Shown here in pieces: positions 8,068 to 17,275 of a stretch of DNA of 64,000 nt. The notes beneath the pieces are model-generated. The model ran no database searches, was not told where the DNA came from, and was given only the letters and a program-made list of their open reading frames with translations. The stretch is from the NCBI GenBank assembly GCA_963843645.1, contig CAWJLE010000003.1:1178001-1242000 (forward strand), in the 5' to 3' direction. The stretch is from CAWJLE01 sp963843645 (GTDB taxonomy: Bacteria > Chloroflexota > Anaerolineae > DAOTYC01). The position numbers and the translations under genes were made by a program. Position 1 is the first letter of the stretch; the number at the start of each line of letters is the position of its first letter.

Positions 8068-9051
8068 GCCAACACGCCGTTGGGGTCCACGAGCAACTGC
8101 GCGACCGTACTCTTGTCGAACCCGACGTCCCGCATCACCGTCCGCCGCGTGGCCTCAGCACCGACCATACGCCAGCCTTCCTGGCCCGCTGCCACCAGCC
8201 GTTCGCGCGCTCCCGGCTGCGGAACGCGCACAAACATGCGGCTCTTCAGATCGACGGCCTCGAACAAACGGCTGTGTGTGAACAGCATTTCCGCCTTTCC
8301 CAGGAACAGAACCCCCGTATCCTGCAGCGCAAAGTGGAAGCGTGACAGGATCTGCGACTGGGTCTCCGCATTGAAATACATCAGGGTATTGCGGCAGACG
8401 AGCAGATTGATTTCGGGAAATGGGCGCATCCGAAGCCAGGTTGTGGCGCCCGAAGATGATGGCCCGCCGCAGATCCGAGCGAAAGGTATGGCTGTTTTCG
8501 GATGGTTCGAAGTAGCGCGCGAGCAGGTCGTCCGGCACACCCTGCAGCTCGCGCCGGGAATACGTCCCCTGTCGCGCAGTCGTCAGGGCGTCTTCGTCCA
8601 AATCGGTGGCATAAATCTTGACCCGTCCGATGAATTCAGACGGGCCCAGAATCTCCGCCAGGACCATCGCCACCGAATACGTCTCCTGGCCCGTCGAACA
8701 GCCGGCCGTCCACACGCGGATGAGACCACCCGGGTTCAGGCTATTCAGGATCTGCGGCAGCACCTGTTCGCTCAACGCCTCCCAGGCGGGCGCATCGCGG
8801 AAGAACGCCGTCACGTTGATCAAGATGCTGTCGAACAATCGCGGGAACTCCTCGGGGTGCACCTCGAGGTAGTCCACGTAGGTTTCCAGATCATCGAGGT
8901 TCAGGTCGGCGAGACGCTTGAAAATCCGCCGCTTTAAACTCTCGCGCTTGTACGCCCCAAAATCGACCCCACGCGCCGCTTGCAGGTAACCCAGCAATCG
9001 AGTGAACTGGTCATCCGGCGCGACGACGTTCGCGGGCCTCGTGTCGTTCAT
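8068..9051 (-). CDS. cheR: CheR-type SAM-dependent methyltransferase domain (5' portion)
   Basis: ATG at 9051 overlaps the stop of the cheB-like gene (ATGA). The N-terminal helical CheR domain (Y-K-R-E-S-L-K-R-R-I) is followed by the SAM-binding fold with W-T-A-G-C-S-T-G-Q-E-T-Y and I-Y-A-T-D-L-D. Near 8428 the frame changes: one side ends at R-R-A-I-I-F-G-R-H-N-L-A-S-D and the other resumes at P-F-P-E-I-N-L-L-V-C-R-N-T-L-M-Y-F. A second shift near 8068 connects it to the PAS portion. CheR enzymes methylate glutamates of chemoreceptors, but no receptor gene is in the window, so the substrate may be an atypical one. It is a single gene with the entry ending at 7112. Confidence 0.83.
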
Positions 9052-9653
9052 GAGCGTGCCCTTCCTTCGGTCACCAGAATGACCAGGGCGGACGCGATAG
9101 CTTCGACTGGCAGGACCGCATCCACGACGCCGGTATCGATAGCCGCGCCCGGCATACCGTAGAACTCCGCGCTCTGTTCTGACTGGGCTATGACCCATCC
9201 GCCCGCTGCCTTGACGGCCTGCACGCCACACGCCCCGTCCCGGCCTGTCCCGCTCAACACCACCGCGATCGCTCGCTCGCCGAAAACTCGCGCGGCCGAT
9301 TCGAACAGCAAGTCCGCCGACGGCCGAACGAAATGCACGGCCTCGGCTGTAGACAGCGACAGCCGGTGATCAGCCTCGATCACGAGGTGGCGATCCGGCG
9401 GCGCCGTAAACACGACGCCTGGCCGTAACACGTCGCCCTCTTTCGCTTCGCGAATATCCAACCCGGTCCGACGGCGCAAGATATCGGCGATCAAGCTGGG
9501 GTGAGTTGGAAGCAAGTGCTGCACCACAGCGATGGCTACCGGCAGCGTCGGCAGCGAGCCCAGCAGGCGTATCAAAGCAGCCAGTCCGCCAGCCGAAGCG
9601 GCCACGACGATCAGGTCAAAGTGCACGCGCTCCGTGACATCGTTCCCAATCAC
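9048..9653 (-). CDS. cheB: CheB-type protein-glutamate methylesterase (stand-alone catalytic domain)
   Basis: About 201 residues forming only the CheB esterase domain, without a receiver. The catalytic Ser is in V-A-A-S-A-G-G, the His in V-V-Q-H-L-L-P and the Asp in S-G-T-G-R-D-G-A, in the usual order; P-P-D-R-H-L and Y-G-M-P are also family features. I chose GTG at 9653 because GGAAGGA lies just upstream and the family fold starts at once; the longer upstream frame is not protein-like. It is the first gene of the operon, overlapping cheR by 4 nt. The adjacent methyltransferase makes a methylation/demethylation pair feeding the histidine kinase. Confidence 0.85.
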   Translation of the reverse strand: MIGNDVTERVHFDLIVVAASAGGLAALIRLLGSLPTLPVAIAVVQHLLPTHPSLIADILRRRTGLDIREAKEGDVLRPGVVFTAPPDRHLVIEADHRLSLSTAEAVHFVRPSADLLFESAARVFGERAIAVVLSGTGRDGACGVQAVKAAGGWVIAQSEQSAEFYGMPGAAIDTGVVDAVLPVEAIASALVILVTEGRARS

Positions 9654-10096
9654 GCCACGTCCTTCCGCAGGGGACCCTGCCGTCCGAGCTGTGATGCCCG
9701 GCAAAGCACAATTCAGTGTCCCGCTCACGTCTCCACTCACCAGTCTAAGCCGTTCAGAGTTCCAGGAGCGCAACAAGGCGCTGCACACGGGGAAAACTCC
9801 GGAGGACCGCTGCACTGGGACTATCGCGGCCGCGACCTGTGGTCAGGTCAGGCCCGGTCGAGTCCCAGCCAACTTGACCTAAGTCACATTCTACTAAATC
9901 AAGTGTACCATGAATGATCCGTTAGGTCAATACATTTCGTTACCGCGCAAATCACTTACGCCGCGCATCCTCAGGCTTCCCAAATTTTCGAGACTTCGAA
10001 GAATCTTCTTAGAGGTTGATGCCTGGCGGCTTGCGAGGCCGCGCCGCCTGCGGTACAATGTCGGCGTTGTCAGCTGCATTTGCATCGGAGGGCCTC
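9654..10096. other. Divergent intergenic region
   Basis: 443 bp between the minus-strand cheB operon and the plus-strand DUF362 gene. It contains the palindrome-like TGACCTAAGTCA (9875-9886) and a promoter for the rightward gene (10031-10059). No convincing coding potential was seen. Confidence 0.6.
10031..10059 (+). promoter_or_regulatory. Promoter for DUF362/ferredoxin gene
   Basis: TTGCGA (10031-10036), 17-bp spacer and TACAAT (10054-10059). Transcription would start near 10066, about 30 nt before the ATG at 10097. Confidence 0.6.
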
Positions 10097-11257
10097 ATGT
10101 CATCACCCGTCGCCGTCGTGCGCTGCGCCGATTACGGTTCCAGCGTGGTGGCCGCCGCGGTCGATCACGCACTCGACCTGTTGGGGGGAATGAACTCGTT
10201 CGTCCGGCCCGGCCAGAACGTGCTGCTCAAGGTCAACCTGCTAAGCGCGTCTCCGCCGGAGAGAGCCATCACCACCCATCCTGCTGTGGTGGAGGCGGTG
10301 GTGCGGGCCGTCCAGGCTGCGGGCGGGCGGCCCACGATCGGAGACAGCCCGGGCGGGAGCGTGCGCTACACGCCCCAGAACATGCAACGCGTCTATCGAA
10401 TCACCGGTATGGCCGACGTGGCGGAGCGCACCGGCGCCGGGCTGATGCTCGACACGACTTCCCGCGAAATGCCGCTTCCGCACGGCCGGCTGATCAAGCG
10501 AATGGACTTCATCCAGCCGGCGCTGGATGCGGACGTCATCATCAGCCTGCCCAAATTCAAGACCCACGTCTTGACCACGTTCACCGGCGCGACCAAGAAC
10601 CTACTGGGCACGGTACCGGGCGGCCAAAAGGCGCTGCTGCACGTCACCTCGCGCAGCCTGGCCAATTTCGCCGCACTGTTGCTCGACATCATGGAGTTCC
10701 ATCATCCGGCGCTGACCCTGATGGACGGCATCGTCGGGATGGAGGCGAACGGCCCGGGCAGCGGGCATCCGCGCCCGGTCGGCGTCGTGCTGGCCTCCGC
10801 CGACGGTGTGGCCCTGGACGTAATCGCCACGCAGATAGCCGGGTTGGATCCGGCGCAGGTGCCCACGCTGCAGGAGGCGACGTCCCGCGGCCTGTGGTCC
10901 GGACGCCCCGAAGACGTCGTGACGGTGGGCGAGACGCTGGCTGCGGTCAGGCTTATGGATTTCGTGCCCGCGCGACGGAACCAACACCCCGAAGGAGGCA
11001 CGGGCATCCCGCTCGTCGACCGTTACGTCGGCCCGATGCTGGTTAACTGGCTGGCGATTCGCCCCAGGCCAAAGGCTGGGCGATGCACCGCCTGCCGGAG
11101 CTGCATTCGCACCTGCCCCCGCGACGCGATCCAGATACGAGATGGCCTGGCCGTCATCGACTATGGCCGCTGCGTCCGCTGTTACTGCTGCCACGAGATG
11201 TGCCCGGAATCGGCCATCGACCTGGAGCAGCCCTGGCTCCGCAAGCTGATTGGCTGA
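10097..11257 (+). CDS. DUF362 protein with C-terminal 2x[4Fe-4S] ferredoxin domain
   Basis: 386 residues. The N-terminal DUF362 domain has K-V-N-L-L, the H-P-A-V-V-E-A-V segment, and I-S-L-P-K-F-K-T-H. The C-terminal ferredoxin domain carries two cysteine sets, C-T-A-C-R-S-C-I-R-T-C-P and C-V-R-C-Y-C-C-H-E-M-C-P, each typical of a [4Fe-4S] cluster with the last Cys supplied by the other set. No signal peptide is present, so the protein is cytoplasmic. The ATG at 10097 follows GGAGGG. DUF362 proteins are common in anaerobes and their reaction is not well established; the fused clusters imply redox chemistry or electron transfer. Another DUF362 gene without clusters lies at 25.6 kb. Confidence 0.87.
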   Translation: MSSPVAVVRCADYGSSVVAAAVDHALDLLGGMNSFVRPGQNVLLKVNLLSASPPERAITTHPAVVEAVVRAVQAAGGRPTIGDSPGGSVRYTPQNMQRVYRITGMADVAERTGAGLMLDTTSREMPLPHGRLIKRMDFIQPALDADVIISLPKFKTHVLTTFTGATKNLLGTVPGGQKALLHVTSRSLANFAALLLDIMEFHHPALTLMDGIVGMEANGPGSGHPRPVGVVLASADGVALDVIATQIAGLDPAQVPTLQEATSRGLWSGRPEDVVTVGETLAAVRLMDFVPARRNQHPEGGTGIPLVDRYVGPMLVNWLAIRPRPKAGRCTACRSCIRTCPRDAIQIRDGLAVIDYGRCVRCYCCHEMCPESAIDLEQPWLRKLIG

Positions 11258-11279
11258 CGTTGTACGAGAGTCGCACGCA

Positions 11280-11326
11280 AAGGCCGGACGGAGGCGAATT
11301 CCACAGGAATGGCCCCATCCGGCCTT
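11280..11326 (+). terminator. Hairpin downstream of the DUF362/ferredoxin gene
   Basis: AAGGCCGGA (11280-11288) pairs with TCCGGCCTT (11318-11326), followed by a T-rich stretch around 11331-11340. It sits 22 nt after the stop codon and between convergent genes. Confidence 0.55.
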
Positions 11327-11401
11327 GGCTTAGTTTATTCGCTCACCGGTGGCGTTGTATCCACGTGCCGGTGACGACCTGTTCACGAAGCGGACGGTTC
11401 G

Positions 11402-14188
11402 TCAGTTTCCGAGGCCCCACAGGCGGAGCGTACCGTCCATGCTGCCGGAGGCCATCAGGCGTCCGTCGGGGCTGAAACGCACGCCATTCACCCAGGCCGT
11501 GTGGCCGGCCAGCTGCATCAGCTGGGTGCGCGTCGCCACGTCCCACACGCACACCGTGTTGTCATCACTGCACGTGGCCAGGAGACGGCCTGTGGGATCG
11601 AAGGCTACATCGTTCACGCTGCCGGAGTGGCCGTTGAGCCGGCCAAGCTCGCTCAGCTGGGTTGCATCCCACAGGCGAGCGCAGGCGTCTCCGCCGCACG
11701 AGGCCAGCAGCTTGCCGTCCGACGAGAAATCGAGTCCGCGTACGGGGCCGTCGTGCGCCCCCCACACCTGACTCAACAGCTGGCCCGTCTCGACGTCGAG
11801 CAGACGAATGCCCTCGTCGGTTCCTGCCGCTGCCAGCACCAGCGAGCTTGGGTGGAAGACGAGGGCTTCGACGTCGCCGGTTTGTGGCGCCATCATCCTC
11901 AGCTGTTGACGCGTCGCCGTGTCCCACAAGATCACCTGGCCATTGGTTCCCCCTGAAGCGCAGAGACGACCATCGCGGCTGAAGGTGACAGCGTAAACCG
12001 GACCGGTATGCTCTTTGAAGACGGCTTGCTCCCGTCCCGTGAATGCGTCCCACAGCCGCACCGTATGATCACGACTGGCCGAGGCCAGCAGGTTTTTGTC
12101 GCCGAATGCCACACTGTAGACGAGACCCCGATGCCCGCTGATGGACACGAATTGGCTTGGAGGAGTGAGCGACCACAGGCGAACCGTGGCGTCGTCCGAG
12201 CCGGTGGCAATCGCCTGCCCGTCAGGTGAGAAGGCCAGGCGCATGACCTGTGGCGTGTATCCTTCCAGGCGGTGGACTTCCTGGCCCGTCTCCACGCTCC
12301 ACAGGCGCACCGTCCGATCTCGCCCCACTGAGGCCAGCAACAGCCCATCCGGACTGAATGCCAGGCTGTTGATAGGCTGCGTGTGCCCGATCAGCCGCTG
12401 TACCTCGGCGCCGGCGCGCGGGTCCCACAATCGCACCACGTTGTCCTCACCGCCTGAGGCGAGGAGCCGACCGGAAGGACTGAACGCCAGCGACAGCACG
12501 CTGTGCATGTGGCCGCTGAGATAGCCAAACGCTTTCCCCGTCCGAGGATCCCACAGGGAGATGATCTTAGCCGAGCCTGCCGACGCCAGCAGCCGGCCGT
12601 CCGGAGAATAGGCCAACGCGCTCACCGGCCCTGTCGGGCCCCGCAGCACCGGACCCGCTCGACAGCCGTAGCTGTCCCACAATTGCACTGTGCCGTCCGC
12701 GCTGCCGGAAGCCAGCACTCGCCCATCCGGGCTGAATGCCAGCGCCCGGACCAGGTCACGATGTCCCTTGAGCGTGGCGATCATCTCGTGCGTGTGGATA
12801 TCCCACAATCGCACCGTGTTGTCCTCACCACCCGTAGCGAGCACCCTGGCATTCGGACTGAACTGGACAGCCAATACACTTTCCGAGTGTCCGGTCAGCA
12901 CAGCCTCCACCTCGCCCGACGTCGCGTCCCACAGACGCACTGAGGAATCCCAACTCGCCGAGGCAAGGTGGCGCCCGTCCGAGCTGTAGGCCACGCCTTC
13001 CACCAGCCCACTATGTCCGCGCAGCAAATACTTCAGCTTCCAGGTCTTCACGTTCCACAACTCGATGCCGATGGAGGTGGACAAGACCAGATACTTGCCG
13101 TCCGGCGAGAAGGCGGGCTGAGTGGCTCGCCCGCGGCCGAGCCGCTGCAGCTTATGCATGGAAGCCGCATTTTCCGGCGTGATAGGCACCAGATTGGCCG
13201 GCAGAGCGGCCAAAGACGGCGTGACCGTGCGGCCCAGAGCGGACACCGGCCGGCGTTCCGTATCCGCCGCCAGAATCTGCTGCACCATCAGGCCCTTAAA
13301 CCAGTACTCCACGTCGCCGGCCAGGGACAGCGCGATCAGGAACTCGTGCGCGCTGGCGAAGCGGTTCACCGGTTGTTTGGCCAGGACTCGACTGAGGACT
13401 TCCTCCACTGCCGGAACGATCGCTTTGTTGCGCATGCTGGCCGGCGGCACCGGCTCGGTGATGTGCTTCATGGCGACGCCGATCGCTGTGTCGGCTTCGT
13501 AGGGCACGGTGCCGGTCAGCATCTCGTACGCGATGACGCCAAGCGCGTACAGGTCCGATTCTCCGGTGGCCGCTTTGCCCTGCGCCTGTTCAGGCGCCAT
13601 GTAGTCCGGCGTGCCCATTGCCATGCCGCTTTGAGTCAGCTTCCTGGCATTTTCTGACAGGAACGCCAGGCCGAAATCGGCCAGGTAGGCTCGTCCGGTG
13701 TGGTCGAGCAGAATGTTGCTGGGCTTAACGTCGCGGTGGATGATGCCGGCGGAATGAGCGTGATCGAGAACCGCCCCGACTTGCGTCAGGATCGGCAGCG
13801 CCTGCACCAGGCTCATCGGCTGGCCCAAACGGTCTTTCAACGTGCCGCCATCGGCATATTGCATCACGATGTACGCCCCGCCGTCTCGCGATACGAAATC
13901 GAACACCGGGAGGACGTTCGGATGGCGCAGTTGGCCGACCACCTGAGCCTCGCGCTGGAAGCGGGCCACCATCTGCGGGTCCCGCGACACGTGCGGCAGC
14001 AGCACCTTGATTGCCACTCGGCGGTCCAGGCTGGACTGCCGGGCGAGGTACACTTCGGCCATCCCACCCCGGCCCAACAGCGAGAGGATCTCGTAGTTGC
14101 CCAGCATTTGGCCGGTGAGGTCGCCGGGCATCCTGAGCGGCCCCGTGCCTGGAACCATCCGCTGCAGCAGACGGTCCAGCTCGTTCAT
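11402..14188 (-). CDS. Ser/Thr protein kinase fused to 14 WD40 repeats
   Basis: 928 residues from the ATG at 14188. The Hanks-type kinase domain covers about 30-290: G-R-G-G-M-A-E-V loop, V-A-I-K lysine, I-I-H-R-D-V-K-P-S-N catalytic loop, A-D-F-G-L-A, and A-P-E-Q. A linker (A-L-P-A-N-L-V-P-I-T-P-E-N-A-A) leads to 14 consecutive WD40 units, most ending in V-R-L-W, enough for two seven-bladed propellers. No membrane segment is present, so it is a cytosolic kinase with a large protein-binding platform. The start may be artificial: in another frame upstream lies a pseudokinase whose C-lobe (R-P-P-S-A-R-G-L) runs directly into this frame, so the native protein is probably longer. The WD40 half is paralogous to the next upstream gene, repeat by repeat. 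Confidence 0.9.
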   Translation of the reverse strand: MNELDRLLQRMVPGTGPLRMPGDLTGQMLGNYEILSLLGRGGMAEVYLARQSSLDRRVAIKVLLPHVSRDPQMVARFQREAQVVGQLRHPNVLPVFDFVSRDGGAYIVMQYADGGTLKDRLGQPMSLVQALPILTQVGAVLDHAHSAGIIHRDVKPSNILLDHTGRAYLADFGLAFLSENARKLTQSGMAMGTPDYMAPEQAQGKAATGESDLYALGVIAYEMLTGTVPYEADTAIGVAMKHITEPVPPASMRNKAIVPAVEEVLSRVLAKQPVNRFASAHEFLIALSLAGDVEYWFKGLMVQQILAADTERRPVSALGRTVTPSLAALPANLVPITPENAASMHKLQRLGRGRATQPAFSPDGKYLVLSTSIGIELWNVKTWKLKYLLRGHSGLVEGVAYSSDGRHLASASWDSSVRLWDATSGEVEAVLTGHSESVLAVQFSPNARVLATGGEDNTVRLWDIHTHEMIATLKGHRDLVRALAFSPDGRVLASGSADGTVQLWDSYGCRAGPVLRGPTGPVSALAYSPDGRLLASAGSAKIISLWDPRTGKAFGYLSGHMHSVLSLAFSPSGRLLASGGEDNVVRLWDPRAGAEVQRLIGHTQPINSLAFSPDGLLLASVGRDRTVRLWSVETGQEVHRLEGYTPQVMRLAFSPDGQAIATGSDDATVRLWSLTPPSQFVSISGHRGLVYSVAFGDKNLLASASRDHTVRLWDAFTGREQAVFKEHTGPVYAVTFSRDGRLCASGGTNGQVILWDTATRQQLRMMAPQTGDVEALVFHPSSLVLAAAGTDEGIRLLDVETGQLLSQVWGAHDGPVRGLDFSSDGKLLASCGGDACARLWDATQLSELGRLNGHSGSVNDVAFDPTGRLLATCSDDNTVCVWDVATRTQLMQLAGHTAWVNGVRFSPDGRLMASGSMDGTLRLWGLGN

Positions 14189-14221
14189 CAGCCCGCGCGC
14201 GCTGGGCGGCCGTGCCTCCCG

Positions 14222-14966
14222 TCCTGGGGCAAGGCAGCGCCGAAATCATGGGAGATACCTCAGCCGGCAGCGATTCTGGGGTCCGACCCGGCAGCGGCGC
14301 CTGTCCCGTCAACATCTCGGCGAACAATACTCCAAAGGCGTACAGGTCGGTCTGTCCGTCGGAACGCTCGCCGCGCAGGATCTCCGGCGCCAGGTACGGT
14401 ACGCTGCGCGCCCACTCTTCCGTGGAGTGCGCCGACAGATCGCCGCCCATCGCCAGGCCGAAATCCGCCAGATAGACGTCGTCATCCTTCAGGAAAACGG
14501 ACTCAGGGCGCAAGCAGCGGTGATACAGCTTGGCAATGTGAGCGGCCATCAAGCCTTCCGCGATGCCGCGGGCGATCGCCATGGCTCGTGGCAGCGGTAG
14601 ACGTCCCTGTTCGCGGAGCACGGACCGCAGCGTCCGCGCGCCCTCGGGAACGTCGTAGATGACGAATTGCACTCCGTCTTCATCGCCGTACGCCAATACC
14701 GGCGCCACGCGGAAACTGTTGACCCTCACCAGCTTTTCTGTTTCAGTGTAGAACCGATGCAGGAAAGCGCCATCTGCCGTCAGGTCAGGGTGAATCACGT
14801 GGACCATGACGGTCTCTTGCTCGTGAACGGTATCGAGCCCAAGGTAGATCGTGCTAAAAGGGCCGCGCTCTACTTCTTCGGTCAGAACGTAAGTATCTTG
14901 CAGGACTGTCGCGATCAATTCGTTCTCCCGCACGCAAGTACTCGTGACCAACACGAAATGTCGCAC
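14222..14966 (-). CDS. Pseudokinase domain, 5' part of the frameshifted kinase-WD40 gene
   Basis: The frame opening at GTG 14966 encodes a kinase-like domain: L-T-E-E-V-E-R-G-P-F-S-T-I-Y, then V-M-V-H-V-I where the ATP-anchoring Lys should be, L-Y-H-R-C-L-R-P-E-S in place of HRD, and an intact V-Y-L-A-D-F-G-L-A with A-P-E-I. Loss of both the VAIK Lys and the HRD Asp predicts no phosphotransfer. Near 14220 the frame fails, while the frame of the downstream kinase supplies the expected C-lobe end (E-A-R-P-P-S-A-R-G-L). I therefore read this as the N-terminal half of one pseudokinase-kinase-WD40 protein of about 1,180 residues, broken by one indel. The exact start codon is uncertain. Confidence 0.7.
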
Positions 14967-15168
14967 GGTAACAGGAAATTACCAAGATTATACCAAGTGT
15001 TTACCTATTCTGCAAATCCTCCTGCCAATAGAATGAACAAAGCCCCGCGCGCCAGGCTCGGGGCCGACCAATTTCCACATGTTATGATATGCCAAATAAC
15101 ACTCTTATTCGTTAATATGTCTTTCTATCCGACAAGATCTGGCCGGGAGCGGGTCGGCGCGAGGCAGG

Positions 15169-15216
15169 GGCGTGCAGAGACGATGAATGGCTGCCTTATG
15201 AAAGCCTCTGCACGCC
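15169..15216 (-). terminator. Hairpin after the WD40 gene
   Basis: GGCGTGCAGAG (15169-15179) pairs with CTCTGCACGCC (15206-15216). It lies 17 nt beyond the stop of the minus-strand WD40 gene. A second GC hairpin (GCCCCG 15042-15047 with CGGGGC 15059-15064) is further downstream. Confidence 0.6.
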
Positions 15217-15232
15217 GAATGCCTGGCAAATC

Positions 15233-17275
15233 CTATTCGTTTCTCACCCCCCACAATCGAACGGTGCCATCCATGCTGCCTGAAGCCAGCAGTCGCCCGT
15301 CGGGGCTGAAACCCACGCTGTTGACCCAGGCGGTGTGTCCGTTCAGGCATACCAGCTCACGGAGAGTCTTCAAATCCCACATACGGACGGTGTTGTCGTC
15401 GCTGGCCGACGCCAACAATATTCCATCCGGGCTGAAAGCGATGCTGTTCACGTCGGCCCGGTGGCCGCTCAAGAATGCGACCGGTTCGCTCTGTTGAACG
15501 TCCCACAGCCGAACACGGCCGTCGCCGCCGCTGGACGCCAGCAATTTGTCCGCCGGGGAGAAGGCCAGAGCCCGAATCACGCCTCCCCTCGTCCACAGCT
15601 GTTGCAGCGGGCGGCCTGTGTCCGGTAACCAGAGTCGTATCGCTTCGTCGGCGCCGCCGGAAGCCAGCACTTCGCCGCCGCAGTCGAAGGCCAGCGCCAG
15701 CACGTCCCCGGCGTGCGCGCGGAAGGCCAGTAACTGCCGTCCCTCCGGCACGCCCCACAAAATCACCTGGCCGTCCAGTCCGCCCGAGGCCAGGACCGAA
15801 CCGTCCGGGCTGCTGGTCACCACGTGCACTGGACCGGTGTGCCCATTCAGCAACTTCAGCTCCGATCCGCAGCCGGCATCCCACAACCGAATGGACTGGT
15901 CGCGGCTGCTGGAAACCAGCACGCGGCCGTTGGAGGCGAACGTCACGTCCTGCACCAGCCCGTTGTGGCCCACGATGCAGTCCATCCGGTGCGGCTCGCT
16001 CAACGGCCAGAGGCGAATGGCTCGATCGTCGCTGCCGGCCGCGATCATCTGCCCATCCGGGCTGAAGGCCACGCTGGTTACCTGGGGGGTATAACCTTCC
16101 AGGCAGCGATACTCGACGCCGGTCTCCATGTCCCACAAACGCACCGTGCGGTCCTGCCCGACCGATGCCAGGGATGCCCCGTCCGGGCTGAAAGCCAGGC
16201 CGGTCACGGCCCCGGTGTGCGCCTCCAGCGCACGCGCCTGCTCGCCGACTCGCGGCCGCCAGAGCTGAATGGTGTTGTCCTGGCCGGCCGATGCCAGGTA
16301 CCGCCCGTCCGGAGTAAACGCCAGCGCCAGCACCATTTTGGTGTGTCCCGCCAATGCACTCAGCCACGCACCGTTGTGTGGGTTCCACAGCGTTATCGTG
16401 CCGGAGGAACCCGCCGCAGCGATCATGCGCCCATCCGGTGAATAAGCCACTGCCCAGAACGATCCTTCAGTGGCATCACGAAGCCCCGGGCCGGGCCGGC
16501 GCCCAGCCACGTCCCACAGCTGCAGCAAACCGTCCGAGCCGGCCGAAACGAGGATCAGCCCATCCGGGCTGAACGCCAATTGCCGCACGAAATCGCGGTG
16601 CGCGCAGAGCTCGCCCGCGGGCTGGCGCGTCCAGACGTCCCACAGGCGAACGACCTCATCCTCGCCGGCCGTCGCCAGCAAGCGGCCGTCCGGGCTGAAC
16701 TGCACGGCCAGGACGCTTCCTGCATGTCCGATCAGGCTGCCCACCGGCTCGCCTGTCTCCACGTCCCACAATCTCACCGATGCGTCCCAGCTCGCCGAAG
16801 CCATGAGCCGTCCGTCCGGGCTGAAGGCGACCGCCTCCACCTGGCAGCTGTGATCCCGCATCAGGTATTTCATCTGCCAGGACTCGGTGGCCCACAGCTC
16901 AACGCCGATCGAGGTGGCCACGGCCAGGTACTGTCCATGAGGCGAGTACACCAGGCGGGAGGCGCGGCCGCGGCCGAGCCGCTGCAGTTTGCCCATCCCT
17001 GCTGCGTTCTGCGCGGTGATGACTGCCAGCTTTTCGGGAATGGCTCCCAACGGCAGAGTGATCATCTCCGTTGCGCCCACGCCGGCGCAATCGACGCCGG
17101 CCGGCCTCCGCTCGCCCTCTGCCGGCATGGCACGCGAGATGCGCTCGATGCATCCGGAACCCGCGTCATCCATCGGCAGGAATTTGTTGTCCGGCCTGTC
17201 CGGTCCTATCATGCGTTCGGCCAGAGGTTCGACGGCATCGACGATCTGACCTGTGGGATTGACCAGTACATGCAC
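15233..17275 (-). CDS. Stand-alone 14-repeat WD40 protein
   Basis: About 680 residues with no kinase domain. After about 100 N-terminal residues without a recognised fold, the chain matches the C-terminal half of the neighbouring kinase: shared linker (I-T-A-Q-N-A-A-G-M-G-K-L-Q-R-L-G-R-G-R-A) and 14 WD40 repeats in the same order, including a distinctive eighth repeat starting L-E-G-Y-T-P-Q-V and a last repeat G-H-T-A-W-V-N. Two seven-bladed propellers are expected. I chose GTG at 17275, which follows GAAAGGGAAAACT; a TTG at 17317 would add 14 residues. No signal peptide. It lies 266 nt upstream of the kinase gene on the same strand, so it arose by duplication and may be a scaffold or competitor for the same partners. 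Confidence 0.88.
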   Translation of the reverse strand: MHVLVNPTGQIVDAVEPLAERMIGPDRPDNKFLPMDDAGSGCIERISRAMPAEGERRPAGVDCAGVGATEMITLPLGAIPEKLAVITAQNAAGMGKLQRLGRGRASRLVYSPHGQYLAVATSIGVELWATESWQMKYLMRDHSCQVEAVAFSPDGRLMASASWDASVRLWDVETGEPVGSLIGHAGSVLAVQFSPDGRLLATAGEDEVVRLWDVWTRQPAGELCAHRDFVRQLAFSPDGLILVSAGSDGLLQLWDVAGRRPGPGLRDATEGSFWAVAYSPDGRMIAAAGSSGTITLWNPHNGAWLSALAGHTKMVLALAFTPDGRYLASAGQDNTIQLWRPRVGEQARALEAHTGAVTGLAFSPDGASLASVGQDRTVRLWDMETGVEYRCLEGYTPQVTSVAFSPDGQMIAAGSDDRAIRLWPLSEPHRMDCIVGHNGLVQDVTFASNGRVLVSSSRDQSIRLWDAGCGSELKLLNGHTGPVHVVTSSPDGSVLASGGLDGQVILWGVPEGRQLLAFRAHAGDVLALAFDCGGEVLASGGADEAIRLWLPDTGRPLQQLWTRGGVIRALAFSPADKLLASSGGDGRVRLWDVQQSEPVAFLSGHRADVNSIAFSPDGILLASASDDNTVRMWDLKTLRELVCLNGHTAWVNSVGFSPDGRLLASGSMDGTVRLWGVRNE

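Noticed and set aside
12968..13657. Long plus-strand frame opposite the kinase-WD40 gene
   Set aside because: It mirrors a well-conserved minus-strand kinase sequence and shows no motif of its own; high GC content opens antisense frames.
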